DNA of 64,000 nt from Niveispirillum sp943370215 (GTDB taxonomy: Bacteria; Pseudomonadota; Alphaproteobacteria; Azospirillales; Azospirillaceae), in NCBI GenBank assembly GCA_943370215.1, contig CALRQC020000024.1, positions 1-64,000 of the forward strand. The letters are read 5' to 3'. The notes under the pieces are model-generated. The model had not been told where the DNA came from. It made no database searches and saw nothing but the letters and a program-made list of their open reading frames with translations. Position 1 is the first letter of the stretch. Every line of letters starts with the position of its first letter. Positions 23,888-32,578 of this stretch are shown here, piece by piece. The position numbers and the translations under genes were made by a program.

Positions 23888-25157
23888 TGCGGTCCACCAA
23901 CGTCACCCCCAGCGATGCCAGGGCACGCCAATAGCCCGGATAGGTTTTGCCGACGCAGGCCGGGTCCAGAATGGTGATGCCGTGCAGCTTCAGCCCCGCC
24001 AGCGCAAAGCACATGGCAATGCGATGGTCGGCATAGGTATGGATCTCGGTGGCCAGCGTCTGGCCGGCCAGGGACGGGTCGGCAGCGACGATCAGGTCAT
24101 CCCCCTCCTCCCAGGCCAGACCCGGACGGATTCGCGTCAGCTCAGTGGACAGCGCCCGCACCCGGTCACATTCCTTGACGCGCAGGTTGGCGATGCCGAC
24201 GAAGCGGACGGGATTGTTGTTGAAGGCGGCCAGCACGGCCAGCGTCGGGATGGCATCCTGCATCTGCGAGCCATCGATGACAGACGGCATGTCGGGGAAC
24301 AGGGCGATGATCGCCTGGGCCTTGGCATCGGGCTGGGTGAAGGCATCGGCCGGCACGCCGAGATCGATTCGCCCGCCGGTCAGCGCTTCCGCCGCCCAGA
24401 GATATGTTGCCGCCGAGGCATCGGGCTCGATCACATAATCGGCGGCGCGATATCCGGTGGGCTGCACCCGCCAGGTGGCGGCATCGGGCTGTTCCACGCT
24501 GGCGCCAAAGGCCTGCATGGCCGCCACGGTCAGGTCGATATAGCCGCGCGCGCCGATCTCGCTACCCTTCAGGACAATCTCCACCGGGCCACTGCTGCAG
24601 GCGGCCGCCATCAAGATGGCGCTGACATATTGGCTGGACAGGCCGGCATCGATTTCCACCCGGCCCGGCGGCAGAGCCCCCTTGCCGCGCACGGTGACAG
24701 GCGGGCAGCCTGTCGGCGCCTCCAGATCAACCGACAGGGCGCGCAGCGCCGTGACCAGCGGGCCGATGGGGCGCTTGCGCATATGCTCATCCCCATCCAC
24801 CACCACGGTGCCATCCACACTGGCGACAGCGGCAGTCAGAAAACGCGTGGCCGTGCCGGCATTGCCCAGGAACAGCGGCCCCTGGGGGGCCGTCAGATGG
24901 CCGGGGCTGGTGACGATGAAGGTGGTCTCATCCGGTTCTTCCACCCCGATGCCCATCTGGCGCAGGGCGTTGGCCATATGCTTGGTGTCGTCGCTTTTCA
25001 GCGCGCCGGTCAGGCGGCTGGTGCCACGGGCCAAGGCCGCCAGCAGCAAGGCCCGGTTGGTGATGGATTTTGACCCCGGCGGTGCCACGCGCCCCACCAG
25101 CGGCCCATTGGGCGGCATGATCGTCACTGCGGCCGTCTCGATATCCTTCGCCATCAC
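23880..25157 (-). CDS. aroA: 3-phosphoshikimate 1-carboxyvinyltransferase (EPSP synthase)
   Basis: This shikimate-pathway enzyme joins shikimate-3-phosphate and phosphoenolpyruvate, the step before chorismate. The 425-residue protein has PPGSKSITNRALLLAALA, LGNAGTATRFLTAAVA (the PEP/glyphosate loop), GLSSQYVSAILMAA, the DASAATYLWA region and the ADHRIAMCFALAGL motif near the C-terminus. Its length is normal. An in-frame ATG one codon later is an equal candidate start. mutM overlaps its 3' end. Confidence 0.96.
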   Translation of the reverse strand: MMAKDIETAAVTIMPPNGPLVGRVAPPGSKSITNRALLLAALARGTSRLTGALKSDDTKHMANALRQMGIGVEEPDETTFIVTSPGHLTAPQGPLFLGNAGTATRFLTAAVASVDGTVVVDGDEHMRKRPIGPLVTALRALSVDLEAPTGCPPVTVRGKGALPPGRVEIDAGLSSQYVSAILMAAACSSGPVEIVLKGSEIGARGYIDLTVAAMQAFGASVEQPDAATWRVQPTGYRAADYVIEPDASAATYLWAAEALTGGRIDLGVPADAFTQPDAKAQAIIALFPDMPSVIDGSQMQDAIPTLAVLAAFNNNPVRFVGIANLRVKECDRVRALSTELTRIRPGLAWEEGDDLIVAADPSLAGQTLATEIHTYADHRIAMCFALAGLKLHGITILDPACVGKTYPGYWRALASLGVTLVDRNA

Positions 25158-25395
25158 CCGAACCCGTTCCTTGAAGCGGCAAAACAGGCGGCGACCCTAT
25201 CGCGCGAATCGAGACGGGAAAAGGGCTTTGGCCAAAGGGGCGAGATGTGCGGCAAGCAGGGCAACACGGCCGCCCGCCTGTTTCAGGCCAGCAGAACCAT
25301 CGAATCGGCCCAAAGCTCCATCAACACGTCCAGGCATCCGGTGGCCGAACAGGGACAGGCTGTGTGACCGTTCCATCAAAACCCGGAGAGGTCGA

Positions 25396-25923
25396 ATGAA
25401 CATCGCACAATGGATTATCGCGGCGGGCCTGATGCTCTGCATCGCCAGCGGCGCACAGGCCAAGGACTGCCGGATCACCGACAGCGTGACAGCCAGCGTG
25501 AAAAGCTTGGCGGACAATCAAAACATGGGAGGGCACGTTTCCATTCACATCACCGGCCAGCCGACCGTCGTCGGCAAAAGTCGCTTTGCCACCTGGAAGC
25601 AATTCACCGATCTGTTCAGCACATGGAAAACGGTGGACGATGGCAAGAAACCGACCCCCGCCGATTGCGGGGGGGCCGGGGGCAGCAAATCCGAATGCGT
25701 TCCCATAGACCGGCTGGGCGGCTGGCAGGGCAACAAAGCGTCCATCTGTACCGCCGTGGATGCCAACGGTGCCTGTACAGCTTCCCAGAACATCACGGTA
25801 CTGGCCGTGAATTTCGGCTATTATAACAGTTCGCAGAAGGTAAAGGATGGCGGCACCGCCGGCAAATGGATCATGAACACCGCCTATCCCTCCGCCAATG
25901 CCGATTGCAGCATCGGCAATTGA
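25396..25923 (+). CDS. small secreted cysteine-rich protein, unknown (weak resemblance to secreted RNase toxins)
   Basis: ATG 25396 with a GGAGAGG box gives 175 residues with a signal peptide (MNIAQWIIAAGLMLCIASGA, cut near AQA) and six cysteines in the mature part. Features include GGHVSIHITGQ, KSRFATWKQFTDLFSTW, a glycine-rich middle (CGGAGGSKSEC) and a C-terminal KWIMNTAYPSA. A histidine pair near the start, an S-x-F helix and a closing W-x-x-x-TAYP strand recall bacterial RNase toxin domains of the CdiA-CT/EndoU-like sort, but I cannot confirm any family. No partner gene is beside it; the next gene is convergent. Confidence 0.65.
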   Translation: MNIAQWIIAAGLMLCIASGAQAKDCRITDSVTASVKSLADNQNMGGHVSIHITGQPTVVGKSRFATWKQFTDLFSTWKTVDDGKKPTPADCGGAGGSKSECVPIDRLGGWQGNKASICTAVDANGACTASQNITVLAVNFGYYNSSQKVKDGGTAGKWIMNTAYPSANADCSIGN

Positions 25924-25950
25924 TTGAGCCAAAGCAGAAGATTAAAGGCG

Positions 25951-26373
25951 TCACACATAGATCAGGTGATGATCCGGCGGGACGGTACCCAGCAGGGTGA
26001 CGACCCCCGCCGTTTCCACCGACAGGTCGGGGCGGATGGCAACATCCCGAATGCCCAGCGCTCGCCAGCCCATCTCACAGGCCAGGAAACGCACACCCAG
26101 TTCGGCAGAGGCGGTGAGCAATTCTTCCATCGTGGCCACGCCGCGATGGGCCAGCGTGGCGTCGCGCGCCTCCGGGCTGGTGCCATCGTCGGAGAAATCC
26201 AGCCGGCGCCAGCCCTGGCCATCCAGCAGCGCCGGCAAAGCGCGGCCAGTGAAGAACAGGGTCACCGGCCGGCCGGTGGCCGCCGCCGCACTGGCCAGCA
26301 CCAGGGCATAATGCACACGGTCATAACCGCCAGCCTGGACGATCAGCGCCAGACCTTGCGAACCTTGGGGCAT
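25951..26373 (-). CDS. DsrE/DsrF-like family protein
   Basis: The 140-residue cytoplasmic protein has a DsrE-like fold: GLALIVQAGGYDRVHYALVL, PVTLFFTGRALPALLDG, a loop region with ATMEELLTASAELGVRF, and the conserved cysteine in FLACEMGWRALGI. It ends with GVVTLLGTVPPDHHLIYV. Members take part in sulfur relay or are uncharacterised peroxiredoxin-like proteins. ATG 26373 lies 10 bases after the moeB stop, and the pair suggests a role in sulfur carrier chemistry. Confidence 0.8.
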   Translation of the reverse strand: MPQGSQGLALIVQAGGYDRVHYALVLASAAAATGRPVTLFFTGRALPALLDGQGWRRLDFSDDGTSPEARDATLAHRGVATMEELLTASAELGVRFLACEMGWRALGIRDVAIRPDLSVETAGVVTLLGTVPPDHHLIYV

Positions 26374-26383
26374 GGGGAAAGCC

Positions 26384-27187
26384 TCATGTCGGGGAGGGAT
26401 GGTGCGAAAGATCACGGTAGACCGGATGGTCGCCACAGGTGGGGCAATCCGGGTCGCGCCGCACCTTGATGGTACGGAAACTGGTTTCCAGCGCTGAATA
26501 AAGCAAGAGCCGACCGGACAGGCTGTCGCCAATGCCCAGCAATTCCTTCAGCACCTCCACCGCCTGCAGGCTGCCCAGGCTGCCGGCCAGCGCCCCCAGC
26601 ACCCCGCCTTCCGCACAGGTGGGCACCGTGCCGGGCGGCGGCGGATCGCGGAAAATACAGCGATAGCAGGGATGGGCATGGCCCTGGTGGGATTTAAAGG
26701 TGGAAAGCTGCCCCTCGAATCGCAGCATGGCGGCGCTGACCAGCGTGCGCCCGGCCAGATGACAGGCATCGTTCAGCAGGAAACGGGTGGCGAAATTATC
26801 CGTCCCGTCAGCCACAACATCATAGCGCCCGATCAAATCCAGCACATTGCCAGCATTCAGCCGCAGCCGGTGGGTTTCCACCACCACATCGGGGTTGATG
26901 GCGCGGATGCGGGCGGCAGCACTCTCCACCTTGGGCACGCCGATGCCGGCCGTATCGTGGATCACCTGACGCTGCAGGTTGGAAAGATCCACCGCATCAT
27001 CATCAACAATGCCGATTCGCCCCACCCCGGCGGCAGCCAGATAGAGCAGCAAAGGTGCGCCTAAGCCCCCCGCCCCCACCACCAGCACGGAGGAGGCAAG
27101 CAAGCGCGACTGCCCCACCCCGCCCACCTGGGGCAGCATGATGTGGCGGGCATAGCGTTCGATCTGGCTGTCGGTCAAATCCAGCAT
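26384..27187 (-). CDS. moeB: HesA/MoeB/ThiF family adenylyltransferase
   Basis: This E1-like enzyme adenylates the C-terminal glycine of a ubiquitin-like sulfur carrier (MoaD or ThiS). The 267-residue protein begins with RYARHIMLPQVGGVGQ, has the ATP-binding GAGGLGAPLLLYLAAAG, the DLSNLQRQVIHDTAGIGVPK motif with the catalytic arginine, DGTDNFATRFLLND, and zinc cysteines in CYRCIF and CPTCGD. It lacks a C-terminal rhodanese domain. The active-site cysteine region PTCAEGGVLG is present. MoeB versus ThiF cannot be decided from sequence alone. Confidence 0.9.
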   Translation of the reverse strand: MLDLTDSQIERYARHIMLPQVGGVGQSRLLASSVLVVGAGGLGAPLLLYLAAAGVGRIGIVDDDAVDLSNLQRQVIHDTAGIGVPKVESAAARIRAINPDVVVETHRLRLNAGNVLDLIGRYDVVADGTDNFATRFLLNDACHLAGRTLVSAAMLRFEGQLSTFKSHQGHAHPCYRCIFRDPPPPGTVPTCAEGGVLGALAGSLGSLQAVEVLKELLGIGDSLSGRLLLYSALETSFRTIKVRRDPDCPTCGDHPVYRDLSHHPSPT

Positions 27188-27210
27188 GGGGCCTCACGAA
27201 TTATAATATC

Positions 27211-27349
27211 GACACAAAAGCGTGACCGATGGTCACGCTTTTGTGTCCCTCAATCGCCGGCGGGCGCCTCCGCGCCCTTGGCTACGCGGCACGGGCCGCG
27301 CGGCGGCAGTCGCCGCCGTCCCATCGGTCAAGAATTCTTGACCGATGGG
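27211..27349 (-). repeat. multi-hairpin intergenic element, copy A
   Basis: Read on the minus strand this holds, in order: a perfect 30-base palindrome (27320-27349), a stem CGGCGGC-GACT-GCCGCCG, a stem CGCGGC-CCGT-GCCGCG, the linker TAGCCAAG, a stem GGGCGC-GGAG-GCGCCC, the tail CGCCGGCGATTGAGG and a perfect 17-base-pair palindrome (27211-27247). The 72-base core matches copy B almost base for base. The outer palindromes do not match any other copy. It fills the gap between tauE and moeB, where it could also stop transcription. Confidence 0.85.
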
Positions 27350-27368
27350 ATTATCCGGCAGGGCCGGG

Positions 27369-28193
27369 TCAGAACAACTGCCGCAACCAAGCATGAAGCG
27401 GGTGGTCCGGGTTGGCCACCAGCCGCACCGTCATGCCCAGACAAACGATGACCAGCAAGGGCCGCACCAGCCGGGTCCCGAATCGCAGGGCGGCGTGGGA
27501 GCCCAGAAAAGCCCCCGCCGCCTGCCCCACCGCCATGGACAACCCGACCAGCCAGAGGATCTGGCCACCCAGCGCGAAGACGGCAAGGCTGACGATGTTG
27601 CTGGTGAAGTTCAGCAATTTGGTATTGGCCGTGGCCCGGCGCATATTCATGCCCAGCAAGGCCACACAGCCCAGCGCGAAGAAACTGCCGGTGCCCGGCC
27701 CGAAAAACCCATCATAGAACCCAACGGCCAGCCCCACCGTCAGGCTGAAAGCGCGCAGGCTGAGACGGGCCTGGGCTTCCACATCGCCTACGCGGGGGCT
27801 GAACAGGAAATAGAGCGCAATGGTCACCAACAGCAGCGGGATCAGCGCCATCAGGAAACCGCCGCCCACATGCTGCACCAGGGCCGTGCCCGCCGCCGCC
27901 CCCACCAGCACACAGATCACCGGGAAAGCCATGGCCTTCAGTTCAATCTGGCCGGCCCGCCAGAAAGTGAAGGTGGCCATGGCCGTACCGAAACTGCCCT
28001 GCAACTTGTTGGTGGCCAGCGCCGCCGGCGGGGAAATGCCAACCGACAGCAGAGCCGGGATGGCGATCAACCCGCCCCCACCGGCAATCGCATCAATGAA
28101 ACCGGCGGCAAAGGCAGCGGCAACCAGGAAGGCCAGAATGTCAGGGGTGATGAAATCGGGCACGGGTCCAACCATCTGGTGCGGGGAAAGCAT
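27369..28193 (-). CDS. TauE/SafE family sulfite exporter-like membrane protein
   Basis: This inner-membrane permease of 274 residues has about eight helices. It starts with FLVAAAFAAGFIDAIAGGGG, the TauE signature where the first repeat meets LIAIPALL, followed by ALATNKLQGSFGT. The second repeat has FYDGFFGPGTGSFFALGCV. Family members move sulfite, sulfoacetate or other small organic acids; many are uncharacterised (YfcA type). The nearby DsrE and MoeB genes fit a sulfur theme, which is inference. A start at Met7 is also possible. Confidence 0.88.
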   Translation of the reverse strand: MLSPHQMVGPVPDFITPDILAFLVAAAFAAGFIDAIAGGGGLIAIPALLSVGISPPAALATNKLQGSFGTAMATFTFWRAGQIELKAMAFPVICVLVGAAAGTALVQHVGGGFLMALIPLLLVTIALYFLFSPRVGDVEAQARLSLRAFSLTVGLAVGFYDGFFGPGTGSFFALGCVALLGMNMRRATANTKLLNFTSNIVSLAVFALGGQILWLVGLSMAVGQAAGAFLGSHAALRFGTRLVRPLLVIVCLGMTVRLVANPDHPLHAWLRQLF

Positions 28194-28439
28194 TTTCTAT
28201 ACCGGACACAAGTGCTTTTGCGTCAACGATTGCGGGTGTCTTCCCTGCCCTGGCTGCATCGCCCGGCGGCAAGGCGGTTTCCAATTACGCTCGCCCACTG
28301 CGCCGGGCTTTGGTAAGAAGATCATTCCATTGTACGGGGCGAACGCAACGATGGCGCATCAGCCGGTATGGCGAATGGATGATCGGGACCGGGACATCTT
28401 ATTGTCTTCGTCGATCTTTATGACCATTTATCGCTGACC

Positions 28440-28925
28440 ATGATCCAGATCCACGCAAGCTGTGTAGCGATCGATGGGGCCGGCCTGTTGCTGTGCGGCC
28501 CCTCCGGTTGCGGCAAATCCGATCTGGCCCTGCGGCTGCTGGATGCTGGTGCCGTGCTGGTGGCCGACGACCGGGTGGATCTGATGCATGGGGCCGATGG
28601 GGTGTTACTGGCCGCCCCGCCGACTGCGCTGACCGGCTTGCTGGAGGTGCGGGGGCTGGGGGTTCTGGCCATGCCACACCGAGCCCTTTTACCCGTGCGG
28701 CTTCTGGTCGATCTGGTCGCGGCAGACCAGGTGGAAAGGCTGCCCCCGCCCCGTCACGCCACAATGCATGGGGTGCGCCTGCCCTGCCTCTCTCTGGCGC
28801 CGTTCCATGCCTCCGCCCCCGCTGCCCTGCGGTTGGCCATGCGCACGCTGGCGGCCGATGCCCCCCTGGTGCCCGGTGAGCCGGCCTGGGCAGCCGCCTG
28901 CCTTGCCACGGGGGTGCGACAATGA
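28440..28925 (+). CDS. hprK: short HPr kinase/phosphorylase (alphaproteobacterial type)
   Basis: This enzyme phosphorylates or dephosphorylates a serine of HPr, tuning the phosphorelay. The 161-residue protein is only the C-terminal kinase domain: HASCVAIDGAGLLLCGPSGCGKSD (Walker A), LVADDRVDL and the signature EVRGLGVLAM. The N-terminal domain of Firmicutes HprK is absent, as usual in alphaproteobacteria. It overlaps rapZ by 4 bases. The chvG/chvI two-component genes that often precede it in this class are not visible here. Confidence 0.93.
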   Translation: MIQIHASCVAIDGAGLLLCGPSGCGKSDLALRLLDAGAVLVADDRVDLMHGADGVLLAAPPTALTGLLEVRGLGVLAMPHRALLPVRLLVDLVAADQVERLPPPRHATMHGVRLPCLSLAPFHASAPAALRLAMRTLAADAPLVPGEPAWAAACLATGVRQ

Positions 28926-29896
28926 CGGACCGGGACCAGCCGCACAGCTTCAACGCCGACGCGCCGCTGCCGGTGGTGGTCGCCACCGGCATGTCGGGCA
29001 GTGGCCTGTCCACCGCCATGAAATGCCTGGAGGATCTGGGATATGAGGCGGTGGATAATCTGCGCCTCTCCCTGCTGGAACCGTTGGTGAGCCAGAGCCA
29101 TGACCGTCCCCTGGTCATCGGCATTGACAGCCGCACCCGCGATTTCAACGCCCAGACCCTGCTGGACCAGATCGCCGCCCTGCGGCAGCGGCCGGATATC
29201 AAGGTGCGGCTGCTGTTCATGGATGCCCATGCCGATGCGCTGCAGCGGCGCTATACGGAAACCCGGCGCCCGCACCCGATGGCGCTGGACCGGCCAGTGC
29301 TGGATGGCATCGCCCATGAACGGGTGGTGATGCAGCCGCTGCGCGACGCGGCGGACGAGGTGGTGGATACCACATATTTCTCCATCCATGATGCGCGCCG
29401 CCATCTGGCTGGCCTGTTCCATCTGGATGACGGACCGGCGTTGAAGATTTTCGTCACCAGCTTCTCCTATCGCCAGGGCGTGCCGCGCGAATCCGATCTG
29501 GTGTTCGATGTGCGCTTCCTGGACAATCCCCACTGGGATCCGCGCCTGCGCCCCCTGACCGGGCTGGACCAGCCGGTGGCCGACTATGTGGCGCATGATC
29601 CTGATTATCTGGATTTCTTCCAGAACCTGACCCGCTTGCTGGAACCGCTGCTGCCGCGCTATGTGCGGGAGGGCAAGCATTACCTGACCATCGCCATCGG
29701 CTGTACCGGTGGTAAACACCGGTCAGTCTTCATTGCCCATACCCTCGCTGAATGGCTGAAGGTGCGGGGCTTCAAGGTTGGCGAGGCGCACCGCGACCTC
29801 GTTCGCAAGGAGGCGGCACCAGCCGCCCCCATCACCCAGACGGCGGCCCCCGATACCGGTTCGGCCGCCGGCGAATCCCCAAGGGAAAGCAGATGA
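28922..29896 (+). CDS. rapZ: RNase adapter protein RapZ (YvcJ family P-loop nucleotidase)
   Basis: The 324-residue cytoplasmic protein has the P-loop ATGMSGSGLSTAMKCLEDLG, DNLRLSLLEPL, the central VRLLFMDAHADALQRRYTET motif and the conserved C-terminal half with ITSFSY-like FVTSFSYRQGVPRESDLVFD, DVRFLDNPHW and IGCTGGKHRSVF. In E. coli RapZ directs RNase E to a small RNA; alphaproteobacterial members bind nucleotide and are tied to PTS regulation by context. A tail of about 30 residues is proline/alanine rich. It overlaps genes on both sides by 4 bases. Confidence 0.94.
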   Translation: MTDRDQPHSFNADAPLPVVVATGMSGSGLSTAMKCLEDLGYEAVDNLRLSLLEPLVSQSHDRPLVIGIDSRTRDFNAQTLLDQIAALRQRPDIKVRLLFMDAHADALQRRYTETRRPHPMALDRPVLDGIAHERVVMQPLRDAADEVVDTTYFSIHDARRHLAGLFHLDDGPALKIFVTSFSYRQGVPRESDLVFDVRFLDNPHWDPRLRPLTGLDQPVADYVAHDPDYLDFFQNLTRLLEPLLPRYVREGKHYLTIAIGCTGGKHRSVFIAHTLAEWLKVRGFKVGEAHRDLVRKEAAPAAPITQTAAPDTGSAAGESPRESR

Positions 29897-30297
29897 TCGG
29901 CTTGGTCCTTGTCACCCACGGCCGTCTGGCCGAGGAATTCATCGCCGCCCTGGAACATGTCCATGGCCCCCAGCTTCAGGTCCGCGCCGTTTGCATTGGC
30001 CCGGAAGATGACATGGAGCAGCGGCGCAACGACATTCTGGCCAGCGTCGCCGCCTGTGACACCGGTGACGGGGTGGTGGTGCTGACCGACATGTTCGGCG
30101 GCACGCCATCCAACCTCGCCATCTCCATCATGGACCGCGCCAAGGTGGAAGTGATTGCTGGGATGAACCTGCCTATGCTGATCAAGCTGGCGTCGGTACG
30201 CAAAGCCGGTGCAGACTTGAACAAGGCGGTTGCCGATGCCCAAGCGGCCGGCCGCAAATATATCAATGTGGCTTCGGCACTGCTGACCGAAAGCTGA
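29893..30297 (+). CDS. PTS system mannose-type EIIA component (PTS-Ntr regulatory)
   Basis: This 134-residue protein accepts phosphate from HPr on the histidine of IGLVLVTHGRLAEEF (near residue 9). It also has GDGVVVLTDMFGGTPSNLAI and GMNLPMLIKL, diagnostic of EIIA-Man. No EIIB, EIIC or EIID gene is present, so it is expected to be a regulatory output rather than part of a sugar transporter. ATG 29893 overlaps the rapZ stop as ATGA. Confidence 0.94.
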   Translation: MIGLVLVTHGRLAEEFIAALEHVHGPQLQVRAVCIGPEDDMEQRRNDILASVAACDTGDGVVVLTDMFGGTPSNLAISIMDRAKVEVIAGMNLPMLIKLASVRKAGADLNKAVADAQAAGRKYINVASALLTES

Positions 30298-30312
30298 AAT
30301 GGGAAGAAAAGC

Positions 30313-30600
30313 TTGAGCCTGCTGCCCTCTGACGCGCTGAAAAAGACCGTCACCATCCGCAACCGGCGTGGCCTGCACGCCCGGGCTGCCGCCAAATTCG
30401 TCCGGCTGGCCGGGGAATATGACGCCCAGGTGGAGGTGGTGCGCGGCGATACCGAAGTATCCGGCGTGTCCATCATGGGCCTGATGATGCTGGCGGCCAG
30501 CATCGATACCCAGATCGACATCCTGGCCGCCGGGCGGCAGGCGCAAGAAGTGATGGATGCCCTGGTTCAACTGGTCGCCGATAAGTTCGGCGAAGACTGA
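30313..30600 (+). CDS. ptsH: HPr family phosphocarrier protein
   Basis: This small phosphocarrier relays phosphate from EI to EIIA. Its 95 residues include VTIRNRRGLHARAAAKFVRL, with the phosphorylated histidine, and VSGVSIMGLMMLAAS, with the serine that HprK targets. The start is TTG 30313, 7 bases after a GGGAAG box; no ATG lies nearby in frame. It sits 15 bases after the EIIA gene. Confidence 0.95.
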   Translation: MSLLPSDALKKTVTIRNRRGLHARAAAKFVRLAGEYDAQVEVVRGDTEVSGVSIMGLMMLAASIDTQIDILAAGRQAQEVMDALVQLVADKFGED

Positions 30601-30760
30601 ACCGGCATCCGGTCGGCGCGGCATTGGAACGCAGGCACCCAACCCGGTCGCAGAACCGGGCGCAAAAGAACATACCTGAAACGGAAGGTTATGGTCCGCC
30701 GACTGGGCGTAAGGCCAGCATTGGACTATAAGCGGGCGGAAGGCCCGCAGGAAACAGCCC

Positions 30761-32578
30761 ATGACACCGCGCAACGACCATGCCCGCACCGGCGGGACGG
30801 CGACCGACATTTCATCCGGACTTCCCGGCCGCCAGCGCATCCTGCGCGGCTTGGGCGTGTCACCCGGCATCGCCATCGGCCCCGCCCATGTGGTGGAAGC
30901 CGGCACCCCCCAGGTGCCGGAATATGAGATCGCCGCCGAGGCCGTGACCGACGAGTTGAAACGCTTTCACCATGCGGTGGAAAAGGCCCGGCGCCAGTTG
31001 GCCAAGCTGAAGCTGAAGGCCCGTACCCTGCCGGAGGAGGCTGCCGCCGACGTCGCCACCCTGCTGGAAGCGCATCAGGCCATGCTGTCCGGTTCCCGCC
31101 TGATCCGCGGGGTGGAACGGCGCATCCGCGACGATCTGGCCAATGCCGAATCGGCGGTGCAGCAGGAGATCGCCACCCTGGCGCAAAGCTTCGCCGCCAT
31201 GGATGACAGCTATCTGGCCGCCCGGGTGGACGATATCCGCGAGGCGGGGCGGCGGCTGATCCGGAACCTGCAGGACACGCCCTATCTCGCCTTCTCCCGC
31301 CTGCCCGCCGATTCGGTGATTCTGGCGGAGGAACTGACGCCCGCCGACACCGCCCTGCTGGACCCGGCGCGCATCGCCGGATTCGCCACCGTGCTGGGCG
31401 GGGCCGAAGGCCATACCGCCATCATGGCCCGCTCCCTGGGCCTGCCGGCCGTGCTGGGCTCGGCCGGGCTGCTGCAGGGTGTGCAGCCGGGCGACATGGT
31501 GATCCTGGACGGGCAGCAAGGCCGGGTGCTGCTGAACCCGTCGCCGGACCTGCTGGCCGAATATCGTCAGCGCCAGGCCGCCTGGCGGGCAGAGCGGGAG
31601 CAGTTGCGCGGCTTGGGCAGCCTGCCGGCCATTACCGTGGATGGTACTGGCGTTGGCCTGCAGGCCAATCTGGAGCTGCCGCGCGAGTTGGACAATGCCC
31701 GCGATGCCGGTGCCACCGGCATCGGCCTGCTGCGCACCGAATTCTTGTACATGAACCGCGACGATCTGCCGGGGGAGGAAGAGCAGTACGAGATCCTGCG
31801 TACCCTGGTGGAGAAGATGGAAGGGCGCCCGGTCACCGCCCGCACCCTGGATGTGGGGGGTGAGAAGCTGGCCGGGCCGTTGCGCCAGCATTTCGCCAGC
31901 CCGGCCAACCCCGCCCTGGGCCTGCGCGCCATCCGGCTGGGGCTGAAGGAGCCCAAGCTGCTGGAAACCCAGTTGGCCGCCATGTTGCGGGCGGCCGCCC
32001 ATGGGCCGCTGCGCGTGCTGGTGCCGATGATCTGCTCACCCGCAGAGGTACGGCATGTGCGGAACATGATGAATATCGTCGCCCGCCGCCTGCAGCGGCG
32101 CGGCGTGCCGATCCCGTCGGAAATGCCCAAGCTGGGCGCCATGATCGAAATACCGGCAGCAGCCCTGGCGGCCGATGCCCTGGCCAATGTCTGCGATTTC
32201 TTCGCCATCGGCACCAATGACCTGATCCAGTACACGCTTGCCATCGACCGGGGTGACGAGCAGGTGGCCCATCTTTACGACCCGCTGCACCCGGCGGTGC
32301 TGCGGCTGGTGCAATTCACCGTGCAGGCGGCCAACCATGCCCGCATCCCGGTTTCCATCTGCGGGGAAATGGCCGGCGATCCGCGCTTCACCGCGCTGTT
32401 GCTGGGCCTGGGTGTGCGCGAACTCTCCATGGCACCGGGCAACCTGCCCCTGGTGAAGCGCCGCGTGCGTGCGCTGGAGATGGGGCGGGCCAGCGCCCTG
32501 GCGGAACAGGTGATGGTCAAGCTGGATAGCGGCCAGATCGCCAAATTGCTGGATGGGTTCAACGATAAGCTGGCGTGA
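30761..32578 (+). CDS. ptsI: phosphoenolpyruvate-protein phosphotransferase (EI)
   Basis: This enzyme starts the relay by taking phosphate from PEP. The 605-residue protein has the N-terminal PTS domain (LRGLGVSPGIAIGPAHVVEA), the phosphohistidine motif GGAEGHTAIMARSLGLPAVLG and the PEP-binding barrel with GIGLLRTEFLYMNRDDLPGE, LDVGGEKLAGPL, IGTNDLIQYTLAIDRGDE and VSICGEMAGD. It has no N-terminal GAF domain. The name ptsI is used in the broad sense. A 160-base gap to ptsH might hold a second promoter. The 3' end overlaps a convergent kinase gene by 20 bases. Confidence 0.95.
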   Translation: MTPRNDHARTGGTATDISSGLPGRQRILRGLGVSPGIAIGPAHVVEAGTPQVPEYEIAAEAVTDELKRFHHAVEKARRQLAKLKLKARTLPEEAAADVATLLEAHQAMLSGSRLIRGVERRIRDDLANAESAVQQEIATLAQSFAAMDDSYLAARVDDIREAGRRLIRNLQDTPYLAFSRLPADSVILAEELTPADTALLDPARIAGFATVLGGAEGHTAIMARSLGLPAVLGSAGLLQGVQPGDMVILDGQQGRVLLNPSPDLLAEYRQRQAAWRAEREQLRGLGSLPAITVDGTGVGLQANLELPRELDNARDAGATGIGLLRTEFLYMNRDDLPGEEEQYEILRTLVEKMEGRPVTARTLDVGGEKLAGPLRQHFASPANPALGLRAIRLGLKEPKLLETQLAAMLRAAAHGPLRVLVPMICSPAEVRHVRNMMNIVARRLQRRGVPIPSEMPKLGAMIEIPAAALAADALANVCDFFAIGTNDLIQYTLAIDRGDEQVAHLYDPLHPAVLRLVQFTVQAANHARIPVSICGEMAGDPRFTALLLGLGVRELSMAPGNLPLVKRRVRALEMGRASALAEQVMVKLDSGQIAKLLDGFNDKLA

